A stretch of 64,000 bases of DNA from Cloacimonetes bacterium UBA6097 (lineage in GTDB: Bacteria > Cloacimonadota > Cloacimonadia > Cloacimonadales > Cloacimonadaceae), in NCBI GenBank assembly GCA_002435865.1, contig DIWV01000007.1, forward strand, positions 115,611-179,610, in the 5' to 3' direction. The first letter of the stretch is position 1, and each line of letters opens with the position of its first letter. The translations under genes and the position numbers were made by a program. The notes beneath the pieces are model-generated. The model was given only the letters and a program-made list of their open reading frames with translations. It made no database searches and was not told the origin of the DNA. Shown here in pieces: positions 1-8,115 of this stretch.

Positions 1-1
1 C

Positions 2-757
2 AATTATCTTGATTTGGAACGCACCAATACTATTGCTTATATGATTGCCAAAACTGAAGGAATGGTAGCCGGGGTTGATATTGGCATCCGCGTATTCAAA
101 CTTCTGGATAATGAACTTAAAGTAACTGTTTACCGCAAAGACGGAGACCTGGTCAAACCAAGGGAAGAAATTCTGCGTATTGAAGGTAATCCTTCCTCAA
201 TCCTTAAAGCAGAGCGCACAGCTCTCAATTTTATCCAGCGCTTAAGCGGTATTGCCACCAAGACACATAATCTGGTCAAACTGATAGCTTCCACAGATGT
301 TAAAATCCTCGACACACGTAAAACCACACCACTCCTGCGCCGTCTGGAAAAATATGCCGTTCGCGTAGGCGGCGGTTATAATCACCGCACAGGTTTGTAT
401 GACATGATTTTACTTAAAGAAAACCATATCCGCGCAGCCGGTGGAATAACGGAAGCCGTAAACAGGATAAAACTGCATAACACAACCTATAAGCTTGAAA
501 TAGAAGTCACCAATCTTACTGAACTGGCAGAAGCTGTAAAATGCGGTGCTGACAGGGTAATGCTTGATAATATGGACGTAAAGACTATAAAGCAGGCAGT
601 AAAGAAATACAAGGGTAAGGTAGAACTTGAGGTATCCGGCGGTATCAACGAATCCAATATTGAGCAATATGCCCAAACCGGAGTAGATTATATTTCCATC
701 GGAGCTTTGACTCACTCGGTAAAAGCTCTGGACATCAGTTTATTGTTTAAGGAGTAA
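2..757 (+). CDS. nadC: Nicotinate-nucleotide pyrophosphorylase (carboxylating), 5' end outside window
   Basis: Quinolinate phosphoribosyltransferase, which makes nicotinate mononucleotide from quinolinate and PRPP in de novo NAD synthesis. The frame is open from base 2, and sequence before the TTG at 14 is still in frame and family-like, so the true start lies upstream and about 30 residues are missing. Family signatures are visible: the TRKTTPLLR stretch, GGGYNHRTGLYD followed by KENH (substrate-binding His/Lys region), and the late VSGGI barrel strand. The stop lies 3 bp before the next gene, so the two are probably co-transcribed. Confident family call. Confidence 0.95.
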   Translation, partial: NYLDLERTNTIAYMIAKTEGMVAGVDIGIRVFKLLDNELKVTVYRKDGDLVKPREEILRIEGNPSSILKAERTALNFIQRLSGIATKTHNLVKLIASTDVKILDTRKTTPLLRRLEKYAVRVGGGYNHRTGLYDMILLKENHIRAAGGITEAVNRIKLHNTTYKLEIEVTNLTELAEAVKCGADRVMLDNMDVKTIKQAVKKYKGKVELEVSGGINESNIEQYAQTGVDYISIGALTHSVKALDISLLFKE

Positions 758-760
758 ATA

Positions 761-1495
761 ATGATAGATAAGTTAAAAACACTTGCCAGGATGCAGAAGT
801 TTGATGATGAGATAGGACGTTGCAGGGAATTGCAGAGAATCCTTCCCCAGCAACTGCATACTCTGATTCAGGATGTGGAAACTGCAACTGCCAAAGTCAA
901 CGAAGCTAACAATGTAAAAACCAGTATTCTCGCCAGGCAGAACGAACTTGAGAACGACATCAGGCATAATAATGAATTAGCTCTCAAGTATGGCAATCAA
1001 CTGGCAGACATCAAAACGAATAAGGAATACAAAGCCCTGAACAGTGAAATTGCCAATCTTAAGCAGAAAAACGGTGACATTGAATCTATGCTGCTGGAAC
1101 TGATGGAAACAGAAACAGAGATAAAAAAGCAGCTTACTATCTATCAGAAAGACCTCGATGCAGCCAATAAACGTAAAAGCGATAAAGAAGACGATCTGCG
1201 CCAGCAGATTGCTGAACTGGACGGTAAAATAGAAAACCTCCGCAACCAGAGAAATGAATTGGCTCATGCGCTTCCCGTTGCCCTGGTGAAACAATACGGG
1301 CATCTGATTAAAAGCAAAAACAACCAGGCAGTTGCATATAACTCTAATGGCGCTTGTGGCGGCTGCGGTTTTATTATCCGTCCCCAGATCCGTATAGAAC
1401 TGGAGTTGAAGAAGAAAATCCACAGCTGCGAAAGCTGCGGACGACTTTTGATGAATAAATTTACAGAAGAGGAACTCACCGAAACGACAGAGTAA
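761..1495 (+). CDS. Coiled-coil protein with C-terminal C4 zinc ribbon
   Basis: A 244-residue protein. Residues 1 to about 180 are highly charged and heptad-like (a long coiled-coil hairpin). The C-terminus carries four cysteines, C199-x2-C202 and C223-x2-C226, forming a zinc ribbon. This is the architecture of the zf-RING_7 / HP0958-like family; one member chaperones flagellar protein and mRNA in Helicobacter, but the general role is unknown. ATG at 761 follows nadC by 3 bp with a GGAG sequence inside the end of nadC. No flagellar genes are in the window, so a flagellar role is not supported here. Confidence 0.85.
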   Translation: MIDKLKTLARMQKFDDEIGRCRELQRILPQQLHTLIQDVETATAKVNEANNVKTSILARQNELENDIRHNNELALKYGNQLADIKTNKEYKALNSEIANLKQKNGDIESMLLELMETETEIKKQLTIYQKDLDAANKRKSDKEDDLRQQIAELDGKIENLRNQRNELAHALPVALVKQYGHLIKSKNNQAVAYNSNGACGGCGFIIRPQIRIELELKKKIHSCESCGRLLMNKFTEEELTETTE

Positions 1496-1736
1496 TTATC
1501 TGTTTGTTTTAATTATTCATTCTGAGGCTGTCGAAGAATGTCATTCCTGCTCGAGGGTCCCTCCCGTTGAAGAACGGGACAGGAATCCATGCCGTTTTAA
1601 CAAACACCAGGACGCAAAACAACAAAGACGCAAAGGGATATTCTTAAATGCATTTTTCTCCCTTTTCTCTTTTTTTCTCTGTGTCTCTGTGTGAAAACAT
1701 ATTTTTACTTATTATAGATATACCTTATTATATATA
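1496..1736. other. Intergenic repeat-bearing leader of rnpB
   Basis: No gene is seen. The stretch holds a TTCTGAGGCTGTCGAAG-type motif (about 1520-1540), one copy of the dispersed CATTCC...GGAATCCATG hairpin repeat (1540-1598), a GACGCAAAG-type run (about 1610-1640) and a TCTGTGTCTCTGTG run (about 1675-1693). The AT-rich TTATTATATAT just before 1737 is a plausible -10 region for rnpB. Confidence 0.6.
1540..1598 (+). repeat. Dispersed dRS3-like palindromic repeat, copy 1
   Basis: Pattern TCATTCCTGC ... GGAATCCATGCCGTTTT with an inner CCCGTTgaagaACGGG hairpin. It shares both flanks with the copies at 11.46-11.82 kb, 14.10 kb and 31.28 kb. The layout resembles the ATTCCC-N8-GGGAAT dRS3 repeats of Neisseria; the relationship is by pattern only. 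Confidence 0.7.
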
Positions 1737-2128
1737 GGGAAGATTAAATGTCTGCTGTTTCTGGTAACCCATGCCTTGTGTATGGAAGTGCCTCAAGCGG
1801 AGGAAAGTCCGGACACCGCAGAGCAGGATAGTTCCTAACGGGAACCTGTTGCAAGACAGAGCCAGCTCCACAGAAACAAACTACCTCAGCTCCTTTGGGG
1901 GTTGGGGAAAAGGTGAAATGGTAGTGTAAGAGACTACCGGTAGCTTTGGTGACAAGGTTAGCCAGGAAAGCCTTATCCGGTGCAATGCCAAATAGGAAAG
2001 CTCAGCGCTGCTCGCGCAATTATGCTTTCGGGTAGGCAGCTATAGCCATGATGTGAATCATGGCACAGAGGAATAGACATTGCCCTGCTTTCTTAGGCAG
2101 GGAACAGAATCCGGCTTATTATCTTCCC
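1737..2128 (+). ncRNA. rnpB: RNase P RNA (class A)
   Basis: Catalytic RNA that removes 5' leaders from tRNA precursors. The universally conserved core GAGGAAAGTCCGGAC is at about 1800-1814, and the 3' conserved AGAGGAATAGAC...ACAGAATCCGGCTTA block lies at about 2067-2117. The ends pair as helix P1 (GGGAAGAT at 1737-1744 with ATCTTCCC at 2121-2128), giving a molecule of about 390 nt, usual for the class. A strong terminator follows directly. The exact 5' end is inferred from the P1 pairing. Confidence 0.95.
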
Positions 2129-2131
2129 CAT

Positions 2132-2157
2132 GCCCGGTCTTCGGACCGGGCTTTTTT
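2132..2157 (+). terminator. Intrinsic terminator of rnpB
   Basis: Perfect 8-bp stem GCCCGGTC / GACCGGGC closed by a TTCG tetraloop and followed by six T residues, 3 nt after the rnpB P1 helix. Confidence 0.95.
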
Positions 2158-2353
2158 ATTATTAACCACGAAATGCACGAAAAGTATAGAATTTAGAGTC
2201 ACAGAGACGCAGAGACACAAAGAAACGGTATTTTATTAAGAGACATGCGGGACGCATGTCGCTACAATTATATGTCACTACTCATACAGTGCTCATTTGT
2301 ACTTTATTCACTTCAATATATTTAATATATATTCACAGTATATTTAATGTATG

Positions 2354-2421
2354 GTTTCTGTATCTAAGTATACAGAAACTATACTGCAAGTATACAGAAA
2401 CTATACTGCAGATATGCTGAA
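2354..2421 (+). repeat. Five 11-bp tandem units with capping inverted repeat, copy A
   Basis: Units at 2367, 2378, 2389, 2400 and 2411, each exactly 11 bp: agtatacagaa, actatactgca, agtatacagaa, actatactgca, gatatgctgaa. The array is preceded by GTTTCTGTAT (2354-2363), which pairs perfectly with ATACAGAAAC (2370-2379). The same arrangement recurs at 32432-32499. Confidence 0.85.
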
Positions 2422-2736
2422 GATATTAAGAAGGAAATAATGCAGAGTAAAGGCTTTTGGGGAATATTTATGATTGAAATGATTTGAACGGCAGTTCTGC
2501 AGGAGTCCTAAATTCCGACGTAAATAAAAGTAAAGATATGATTAAAAGGGAATTTTGGACTTCGCAAATGTGCATTCTGTTTGCCCGAAGTCCATTTTGC
2601 CATTTGGATTGAGAATTAACATAGTCTCGGTTTGGCAAAATGAACTCCCGGAAACTAAGGTGATAAATCGGATTTCTGCCTGCGCAGGAAAGAAGAATGA
2701 ATATAAAATATATTAGTCGTTATTATATAAAAGAAA

Positions 2737-2753
2737 GCCTTTTACTAAAAGGC
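2737..2753. repeat. Dispersed GCCTTTT hairpin, copy A
   Basis: Stem GCCTTTT / AAAAGGC with loop ACT. In reverse orientation the hairpin plus flank (GTAGCGCCTTTTnGTAAAAG) matches 11853-11876 almost exactly, so it is a dispersed element. It has no T-run in the right place for a terminator. Confidence 0.55.
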
Positions 2754-2802
2754 GCTACTCTTTTTACCTCTGTGTCTCTGTGGTAAAAGAAAAACTGAAA
2801 GA

Positions 2803-3432
2803 CTATTTGTTATTCCTGATGAGCAATTCCAGGCAGAGGTTTGCCTGCATATTGGCTACAATGGCAACCCTGGGGGCGATGGGGCTGATGCCCTGCTGAA
2901 GTTCGCTCTCGCCATCTCCGCAGAGGTAGATATTGTCCAGTTTGATAGTCCTGATAAGTTCGTTCCTGCCGTAACCGGAAAGTCCGGATGCACCGATTAA
3001 AGGTTTATCGGGATAAAGTTCCTGCCAGGTTTCTATCAGCATTTGTTTTTGTTCTGCACCGTCAAATGCTTCCATCAGGATATCGCAATCGCCAAATACA
3101 TCTGCCAGGTTATCGGGAGTTATTTTTTTATTATGCGATATGCATTCGCAAAAAGGATTGATTCTCTGAAGATTGGCTTGCATAGCTGTTACTTTAGGCA
3201 ATCCCACCTGTTCCAGGAAAAACTGCTGACGGTTGAGATTGGCAGTGGTAACAACGTCAAAATCAGCCAGAATCAGTTTGCCAATACCGGCTCTTGCCAG
3301 TGAAACAGCAATATTGGTACCCAGTCCGCCGACACCGGCAATACCGATAATAGCATTCTGCCAGACCTTCAGCATGGCAGGGTCATGCCCTGAGAAAAGC
3401 ACTTTGCGCAAGGTATCAGATTTTTCAATCAT
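2803..3432 (-). CDS. thiF: ThiF-family adenylyltransferase (E1-like, short form)
   Basis: A 209-residue single-domain E1-like protein that would adenylate the C-terminal glycine of a small sulfur carrier (ThiS- or MoaD-like) for thiamine or molybdopterin synthesis. The Rossmann GxGGLG (GVGGLG, about 33-38) is followed by the ATP-binding DFDVV...NLNRQ stretch. The length matches the short 'ThiF family 2' group, and the CxxC zinc pair of MoeB-type proteins is not evident. It overlaps the upstream mobB-like gene by 8 bp, so the two are translationally coupled. Which sulfur carrier it serves cannot be decided from the window. Confidence 0.85.
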   Translation of the reverse strand: MIEKSDTLRKVLFSGHDPAMLKVWQNAIIGIAGVGGLGTNIAVSLARAGIGKLILADFDVVTTANLNRQQFFLEQVGLPKVTAMQANLQRINPFCECISHNKKITPDNLADVFGDCDILMEAFDGAEQKQMLIETWQELYPDKPLIGASGLSGYGRNELIRTIKLDNIYLCGDGESELQQGISPIAPRVAIVANMQANLCLELLIRNNK

Positions 3433-4180
3433 GCTGTTTTATCTCAATACTGATGTTGCCGTCGGAATCGGCATCTTTAAGATTAGTAACGAAACCTTTA
3501 ATAACATCCATGAGTATATTCTGTACAAAAGGAACGATTATTACCGGTTTACCGTCAATAGACAAGCTCACCTGCTGTGGATTATCGGTTTTGCAGTCGG
3601 AACGCTTGCGTTCACCTTTGAGGATGGCTCCCGCCATTTCGTAGCAGGTAAGTCCGCAGGCTTTGCAGCAATCGGGATCGCTGTCAGGAAGTAATTCGAA
3701 TACTTTATCAATAATCAGGTTGGTAAGTCCGCTGCAATCGGTGAATATATCAAAGACGGGTGGTTCCTGCCAGTTCGGTTTTGTGGATGCGAATTTGCCT
3801 GATATGGCAATAACCGTATCGTCATACAGTTCTTCCAACTGGTCTGTATCTTCCACGCAGAGGATTTTGGGTACCGGAGCATCTTTCATACCCTCGATAA
3901 TCAGGTAATCACAATGCATAATAGCTGTCATTTCTTTGAGGGAAAGAGGTTTAGGGAAAATCAATGCACTGTCATAAAGCCCTTTGGCAAAGGTCATGGC
4001 TGAGCCGGAGTTGATATGCTTCCAGGTATTGGTACCTTCTGAATCCGCATGATATGTTTCGTTGTGGATGTCTTTGATAGTGGCAACTTTATAGCCTTTG
4101 GCTGTGAGGGACTTGATGAGTTCTGTTACGACTGTGGTCTTGCCTGTGTGATGATAGCCGATTACAGCGAAAGCTTTCAT
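3425..4180 (-). CDS. MobB-like P-loop protein with cysteine-rich C-terminal domain
   Basis: 251 residues. The N-terminal 160 residues match the molybdopterin-guanine-dinucleotide synthesis protein MobB: a P-loop (GYHHTGKTT, about 8-16), an HxxTYHADSEGTNTW-type segment and the LIIEGMK motif. The C-terminal part carries clustered cysteines (DCCKACGLTC, then another Cys 17 residues later), reminiscent of the small 4Fe-4S motif of corrinoid and Fe-S proteins (C-x2-C-x3-C-x16-C). Such fusions are known in anaerobes, but their job is unclear. It lies between ispF (2-bp gap) and thiF (8-bp overlap). Confidence 0.8.
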   Translation of the reverse strand: MKAFAVIGYHHTGKTTVVTELIKSLTAKGYKVATIKDIHNETYHADSEGTNTWKHINSGSAMTFAKGLYDSALIFPKPLSLKEMTAIMHCDYLIIEGMKDAPVPKILCVEDTDQLEELYDDTVIAISGKFASTKPNWQEPPVFDIFTDCSGLTNLIIDKVFELLPDSDPDCCKACGLTCYEMAGAILKGERKRSDCKTDNPQQVSLSIDGKPVIIVPFVQNILMDVIKGFVTNLKDADSDGNISIEIKQHD

Positions 4181-4182
4181 AA

Positions 4183-4662
4183 TTATTCTGTTTTTTGCTT
4201 CAGTAAGACCACTGCAGAAGCAGTCATACCTTCTTCTCCGCCGGTAAAACCAAGACCTTCTTCCGTGGTGGCTTTAACTGAGATATTACTGATATCAGTA
4301 CCCAGGTCAGTTGCAAGGTTTGTTCGCATTGCTTCTATAAAAGGCTGCAGCTTTGGGTTTTGGGCACAGATAGTGCTGTCCAGGTTGCCAATCTGCCACT
4401 CGGTATCATTGAGTTTTGCCATGACTTTATGCAGCAGGTAACGGCTGTCTATGTCCTTGTACAGGTTATCATAATCGGGAAACCAACTGCCGATGTCGCC
4501 CCATGCCATTGCACCAAGGATTGCGTCTATGACTGCATGAATGAGCACATCTGCATCGGAATGACCCAGTAATCCCTTTTTGTAAGGAATTTCCACTCCA
4601 CCCAGAACCAGCTTTCTGCCCGGAACCAGACGGTGTACATCGTAACCATAACCGATTTTCAT
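4183..4662 (-). CDS. ispF: 2-C-methyl-D-erythritol 2,4-cyclodiphosphate synthase
   Basis: 159 residues, normal length. MEP-pathway enzyme that cyclises CDP-ME-2-phosphate. The N-terminal GYDVHRL holds the metal-binding Asp/His, followed by LLGHSDADVLIHAVIDAILGA and the C-terminal KATTEEGLGFTG motif. Four bp separate it from the upstream glmS-like gene and 2 bp from mobB. ispD of the same pathway sits one gene upstream on the same strand. Confidence 0.97.
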   Translation of the reverse strand: MKIGYGYDVHRLVPGRKLVLGGVEIPYKKGLLGHSDADVLIHAVIDAILGAMAWGDIGSWFPDYDNLYKDIDSRYLLHKVMAKLNDTEWQIGNLDSTICAQNPKLQPFIEAMRTNLATDLGTDISNISVKATTEEGLGFTGGEEGMTASAVVLLKQKTE

Positions 4663-4666
4663 AATC

Positions 4667-7384
4667 TTAATCCACTGTTATAGATTTGGAAACGTTCTTT
4701 GGCACATCGGGATGAACTCCGTGGTCAAGCATATTCAGTCTGTCCAGCTTAGTCATCTTCTTGACGCTCATCTTCAGAGCCAGCAGCTGCAGAGCAATCG
4801 TTGCCGAGAAGCAGGTCATCAGGCTATCGCCTGTCTTGGGCAGGGCTATATATCCCCAACCGTAGTAAGAACCTTCATTGGGATTAGTGCTTGCATTTTT
4901 AAGCAGCTTATCGTTTTCTTCGGCAATGATAAAAGTGTTTGCACCCCTGATTTTATGAGTATTGATTTGCGAGATAGTTAGATTTACGTCTCTGTCTGCA
5001 GGTCCTGTAATATAAATCAGGGGATATTTACGGTATAACGGCTCATAAAAATTATAGTCGCGCACTAATTCCTGGAAGAGCTCAGTGGCAGGCACAGAAA
5101 GGTTAAATGGTATATTGCGGCTGAACATATAGTTGCCGTATGACTTGATGATTTCCTTGGTTTCGTGACGTGAAATATTACGTTCATTTGCCAGTTCATC
5201 AATTTTGTCTATCATATTGCCATAAAAACGTACCATACTGCGGATATGTTTCATACCAAATACAGTGTTCTTGCCAAGAATTGTATTGGGTCCGTGCTTG
5301 AATTCACTGGCTTCCCTGCCTTCTGCATGATTAAGCACAGTTTCACGGATTTTAAGTGCTCCTTCCATTGCTACGCCGGTAATCTTAGTTGCCAGGATAT
5401 GCAGGGAAGGTTCCATATAGATTTTTCCTGCAACGTATTCAACCGAATCCTGTGTAGTTTCGATTGTTTCCTTTAGCAGAAGGGGGATGTCGTTCAAGGT
5501 TTTTCTGCGCAGCAGTAAATCAGCTTCGAGCTTTGTGCACATATCACCGCAGGAACTGGTTTCTTTCAGGTATTCAAGCTTCATTTCCCCGATTTTAATA
5601 GCCAGGTAATAAAACAGGGTTATCTGGTTCATAAAACTTTTGGTAGCTGGAACAGCTATTTCAGGTCCGCAGAGAATAGGGATCGCCACGTCACTTTTCT
5701 CCTGTCCCAGGGTGCTGTTCATATTATTTACCAGCACGACCTTGCGGATGTTGAGGTTGGTCTGGTCTATATCATTGAAAATATCTATCAGGTCTTTGGT
5801 CTCTCCACTTTGGGATACGCCTATGATCAGGTCATTATCCTTAAGGCAGTTGGAATATTCACCCCTGAAATCTCCCGGAAGGATAGGTATAATCTCAAAG
5901 CCGGCTATTTCATTGAAGAACAATGCAGCTACTTTGGTAGCATGAAACGAGGTTCCGCAGGCAATTGTATAAGCATTGCGGTTACTGAGCATAGTAGTTT
6001 TGACCAGTTCAATAAAATGCTTTACGCTTTTATCGAATTCAATCACATCCTTGTGCTCAGAGATGGAATCCAGTGCTTTAGCCAGCAGGAGCTTGCGCTT
6101 ATCGAATTCATGATTGAGCAATTCAATAAAAACATTCTTATCGTTGGAGAAGAAATACTTCTTTTCAAAGTCTTCCTTAACCACTTCATCAAAGATAGCT
6201 ATATAACTGGATTGAATCAGGTTATAAAATTTATCTGCTGTCTCAGATGAGTTGAATGTATCAAAATACTGCTTTTTATCTGTGTGATTTTCTGCCTGTT
6301 CCACATTATCCAAAAGCTTGGCAAAGTCTTTACCCATCTTTTCCTTTGCCAAAAACTCCAGCATACGTTTGCCGGTGTTGGAACCGCCTTGAAAGAGCTT
6401 GATTAACTTACCGGTAGATTCCGGCTGGGCATAGATTTCCTGTTCCATAAAGTATTCATAATCAGGGAGAAGCTCAACGTCTTCTGCCCTGAGCTTTGAA
6501 TAAACCGGTTGGGCAGATATCTTTTCCAGAGGACTATAACTTTCGTCAGGTTGGTTAAGATGTTTGAAACGAAGCTTTTTTGCAGCATAAAGCTGATAAT
6601 AATCGGAAGTGAATTCAATAAATTCACCTTCACGGAAGGGGACAAGAGTTTTGGTAAAGCGCAGGACAGCGGTTAAATCTGATGAAGCCAAAGAAAACTT
6701 CTGTTCTTCCAGGATTCCCAAGCCAAAATAAAGGCTGCTGCCGGCTTTAATAGCCCACATTGTTTCTGTTTTGGGATCTGTAATAACAGCTGCATAAGAG
6801 CCGATAATAAGTTCTGCTGCCTGGGCTATAGCATTGCGCATACACTCTTTCCTGGTTTCTGCTTGTTTGGGATTTCCGCTTTTATCCATCTCTATATCAA
6901 AATAGTGCTCAACAGTATGTACCAGCATTTCACCGTCGTTATCGGACAAAACGTTGTGTCCTTCATGAGTAAGGAAAGTTTTAAGTTCGCGTGTATTGGT
7001 GATATTGCCGTTATGTGCGCCGTATATGTGCCTTTTGCAGCAAACTTCATGAGGTTGGGCATTGACTTTATTAACAAAGCCAAAGGTTGCCCATCGCACC
7101 TGTCCGCAAAACAGCTTGCCTTTCTGGTTTTCAATCCCCAGGGTTCGCACCAGAGTGCTGGGAGCTCCAACGTCCTTTAGAAGGACAATGTTTTCCTTAT
7201 CATCCTGGAATACAGCTCCCGTGCTGTCATAACCACGGTATTCGAGAGCTTTGAGCAGTGTAGAAGCATACTGACCAAGATTTACAGTTACTTTTGCCAG
7301 ACTCAAGCCCAATACACCGCATCCGCAGCCAAAAACAGGGACAGGAATCTTTACTTTCAGTTTTTTTAAATTATTCATTTTCAT
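4667..7384 (-). CDS. glmS: Glutamine-fructose-6-phosphate aminotransferase-like, enlarged form (905 aa)
   Basis: Predicted to make glucosamine-6-phosphate for peptidoglycan and LPS. The class II glutaminase domain (about 22-265) has EYRGYDSTG, CGQVRWATFG, AHNGNITN and DGEMLVH. The first sugar-isomerase domain (about 468-600) has TIACGTSFHA and VSQSGETKDL. The second (about 645-870) has ALKIRETVLNHAEG and EFKHGP, and the C-terminal VPKNVSKSITVD resembles the E. coli PRNLAKSVTVE end. Odd points: the catalytic cysteine aligns with C22, not residue 2, so a 21-residue propeptide must be removed. It is also about 300 residues longer than usual, with insertions at about 321-465 (in the linker) and 702-788 (inside the second SIS domain). 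No ATG or GTG lies directly before C22. Confidence 0.85.
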   Translation of the reverse strand: MKMNNLKKLKVKIPVPVFGCGCGVLGLSLAKVTVNLGQYASTLLKALEYRGYDSTGAVFQDDKENIVLLKDVGAPSTLVRTLGIENQKGKLFCGQVRWATFGFVNKVNAQPHEVCCKRHIYGAHNGNITNTRELKTFLTHEGHNVLSDNDGEMLVHTVEHYFDIEMDKSGNPKQAETRKECMRNAIAQAAELIIGSYAAVITDPKTETMWAIKAGSSLYFGLGILEEQKFSLASSDLTAVLRFTKTLVPFREGEFIEFTSDYYQLYAAKKLRFKHLNQPDESYSPLEKISAQPVYSKLRAEDVELLPDYEYFMEQEIYAQPESTGKLIKLFQGGSNTGKRMLEFLAKEKMGKDFAKLLDNVEQAENHTDKKQYFDTFNSSETADKFYNLIQSSYIAIFDEVVKEDFEKKYFFSNDKNVFIELLNHEFDKRKLLLAKALDSISEHKDVIEFDKSVKHFIELVKTTMLSNRNAYTIACGTSFHATKVAALFFNEIAGFEIIPILPGDFRGEYSNCLKDNDLIIGVSQSGETKDLIDIFNDIDQTNLNIRKVVLVNNMNSTLGQEKSDVAIPILCGPEIAVPATKSFMNQITLFYYLAIKIGEMKLEYLKETSSCGDMCTKLEADLLLRRKTLNDIPLLLKETIETTQDSVEYVAGKIYMEPSLHILATKITGVAMEGALKIRETVLNHAEGREASEFKHGPNTILGKNTVFGMKHIRSMVRFYGNMIDKIDELANERNISRHETKEIIKSYGNYMFSRNIPFNLSVPATELFQELVRDYNFYEPLYRKYPLIYITGPADRDVNLTISQINTHKIRGANTFIIAEENDKLLKNASTNPNEGSYYGWGYIALPKTGDSLMTCFSATIALQLLALKMSVKKMTKLDRLNMLDHGVHPDVPKNVSKSITVD

Positions 7385-7395
7385 TGTTTTATCCC

Positions 7396-8115
7396 TTAGG
7401 AATTTACATTACCCTCATTATATTTGATAAGCTGTTCAGCAAGAAAGAAATCAAATTTATCTGTCACTTTTAAATTAAAACTGCTGTCAATCATGTAATG
7501 AACACTATAGCCATAGTGCTCAAACAAAGCAGCATCATCAGTTGAATAGTACTGTTCATTCATAGCCCTGTGATAGCATTTCATCAGGATTTCATAATGA
7601 AAAACCTGCGGAGTATAGACCTGCAGCAGGATATCTCTTCTGATTGTATGGTCAACAATATCGTCCTTGATTGTTTTAATAGTATTCTTTACCGGGGCAC
7701 CGGGAATTGCAGCACCGTACTCTTTGGTTAAGAGTATAAGTTCGTCTAATACTTTTTCAGAAACAAAAGGACGCACACCATCATGAATAATTACCAGTTT
7801 CGTATCGGCAGGACATAATTTTAATGCATTAAATACAGAATCCTGCCTTTGTGCACCACCTTCGCAAAACCTGATGGGACATTCAGCTTTATCAAGCACA
7901 AGATATTCAGCAGCTAATGATTTAAAATAGTCAACATCAGCTTTTGGCAATGTAACAATAATCTCCGAGATACCTTCATACTTGGCAAATGGTTCGATTG
8001 CCCTGACAAGCAGCGGTTTGCCCTTCAGCATACGAAATTGTTTTTTTACATCACCGGGAAGCCTTAAGCCAATTCCTCCGGCAGTTATTACAGCAATGGT
8101 CTTCATTTTTTCCAT
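7396..8115 (-). CDS. ispD: 2-C-methyl-D-erythritol 4-phosphate cytidylyltransferase
   Basis: 239 residues, normal length. MEP-pathway step that couples CTP to methylerythritol phosphate. The nucleotide-binding N-terminus (ITAGGIGLRL...KKQFRMLKGKPLL), GGAQRQDSVFNAL, IHDGVRPF and the C-terminal DDAALFE...KVTDKFDF are all present. It overlaps the radical SAM gene by 13 bp and is 11 bp from the glmS-like gene. Two in-frame ATGs (MEKMK) are possible starts. The pathway context with ispF two genes downstream is strong. Confidence 0.95.
   Translation of the reverse strand: MEKMKTIAVITAGGIGLRLPGDVKKQFRMLKGKPLLVRAIEPFAKYEGISEIIVTLPKADVDYFKSLAAEYLVLDKAECPIRFCEGGAQRQDSVFNALKLCPADTKLVIIHDGVRPFVSEKVLDELILLTKEYGAAIPGAPVKNTIKTIKDDIVDHTIRRDILLQVYTPQVFHYEILMKCYHRAMNEQYYSTDDAALFEHYGYSVHYMIDSSFNLKVTDKFDFFLAEQLIKYNEGNVNS

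Larger units (their letters stand above)
2158..2802. other. Repeat-rich intergenic region between rnpB and the minus-strand operon
   Basis: No credible gene. It contains a CACGAAATGCACGAAAAG run (about 2165), a CACAGAGACGCAGAGACAC run (about 2200), a GACATGCG-GGA-CGCATGTC hairpin (2242-2260), the 11-bp repeat array (2354-2421), a GCCTTTT-ACT-AAAAGGC hairpin (2737-2753) also found at 11.86 kb, and a CTCTGTGTCTCTGTGG run (about 2765-2781). The remainder (about 2440-2720) shows nothing I recognise. Confidence 0.6.
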
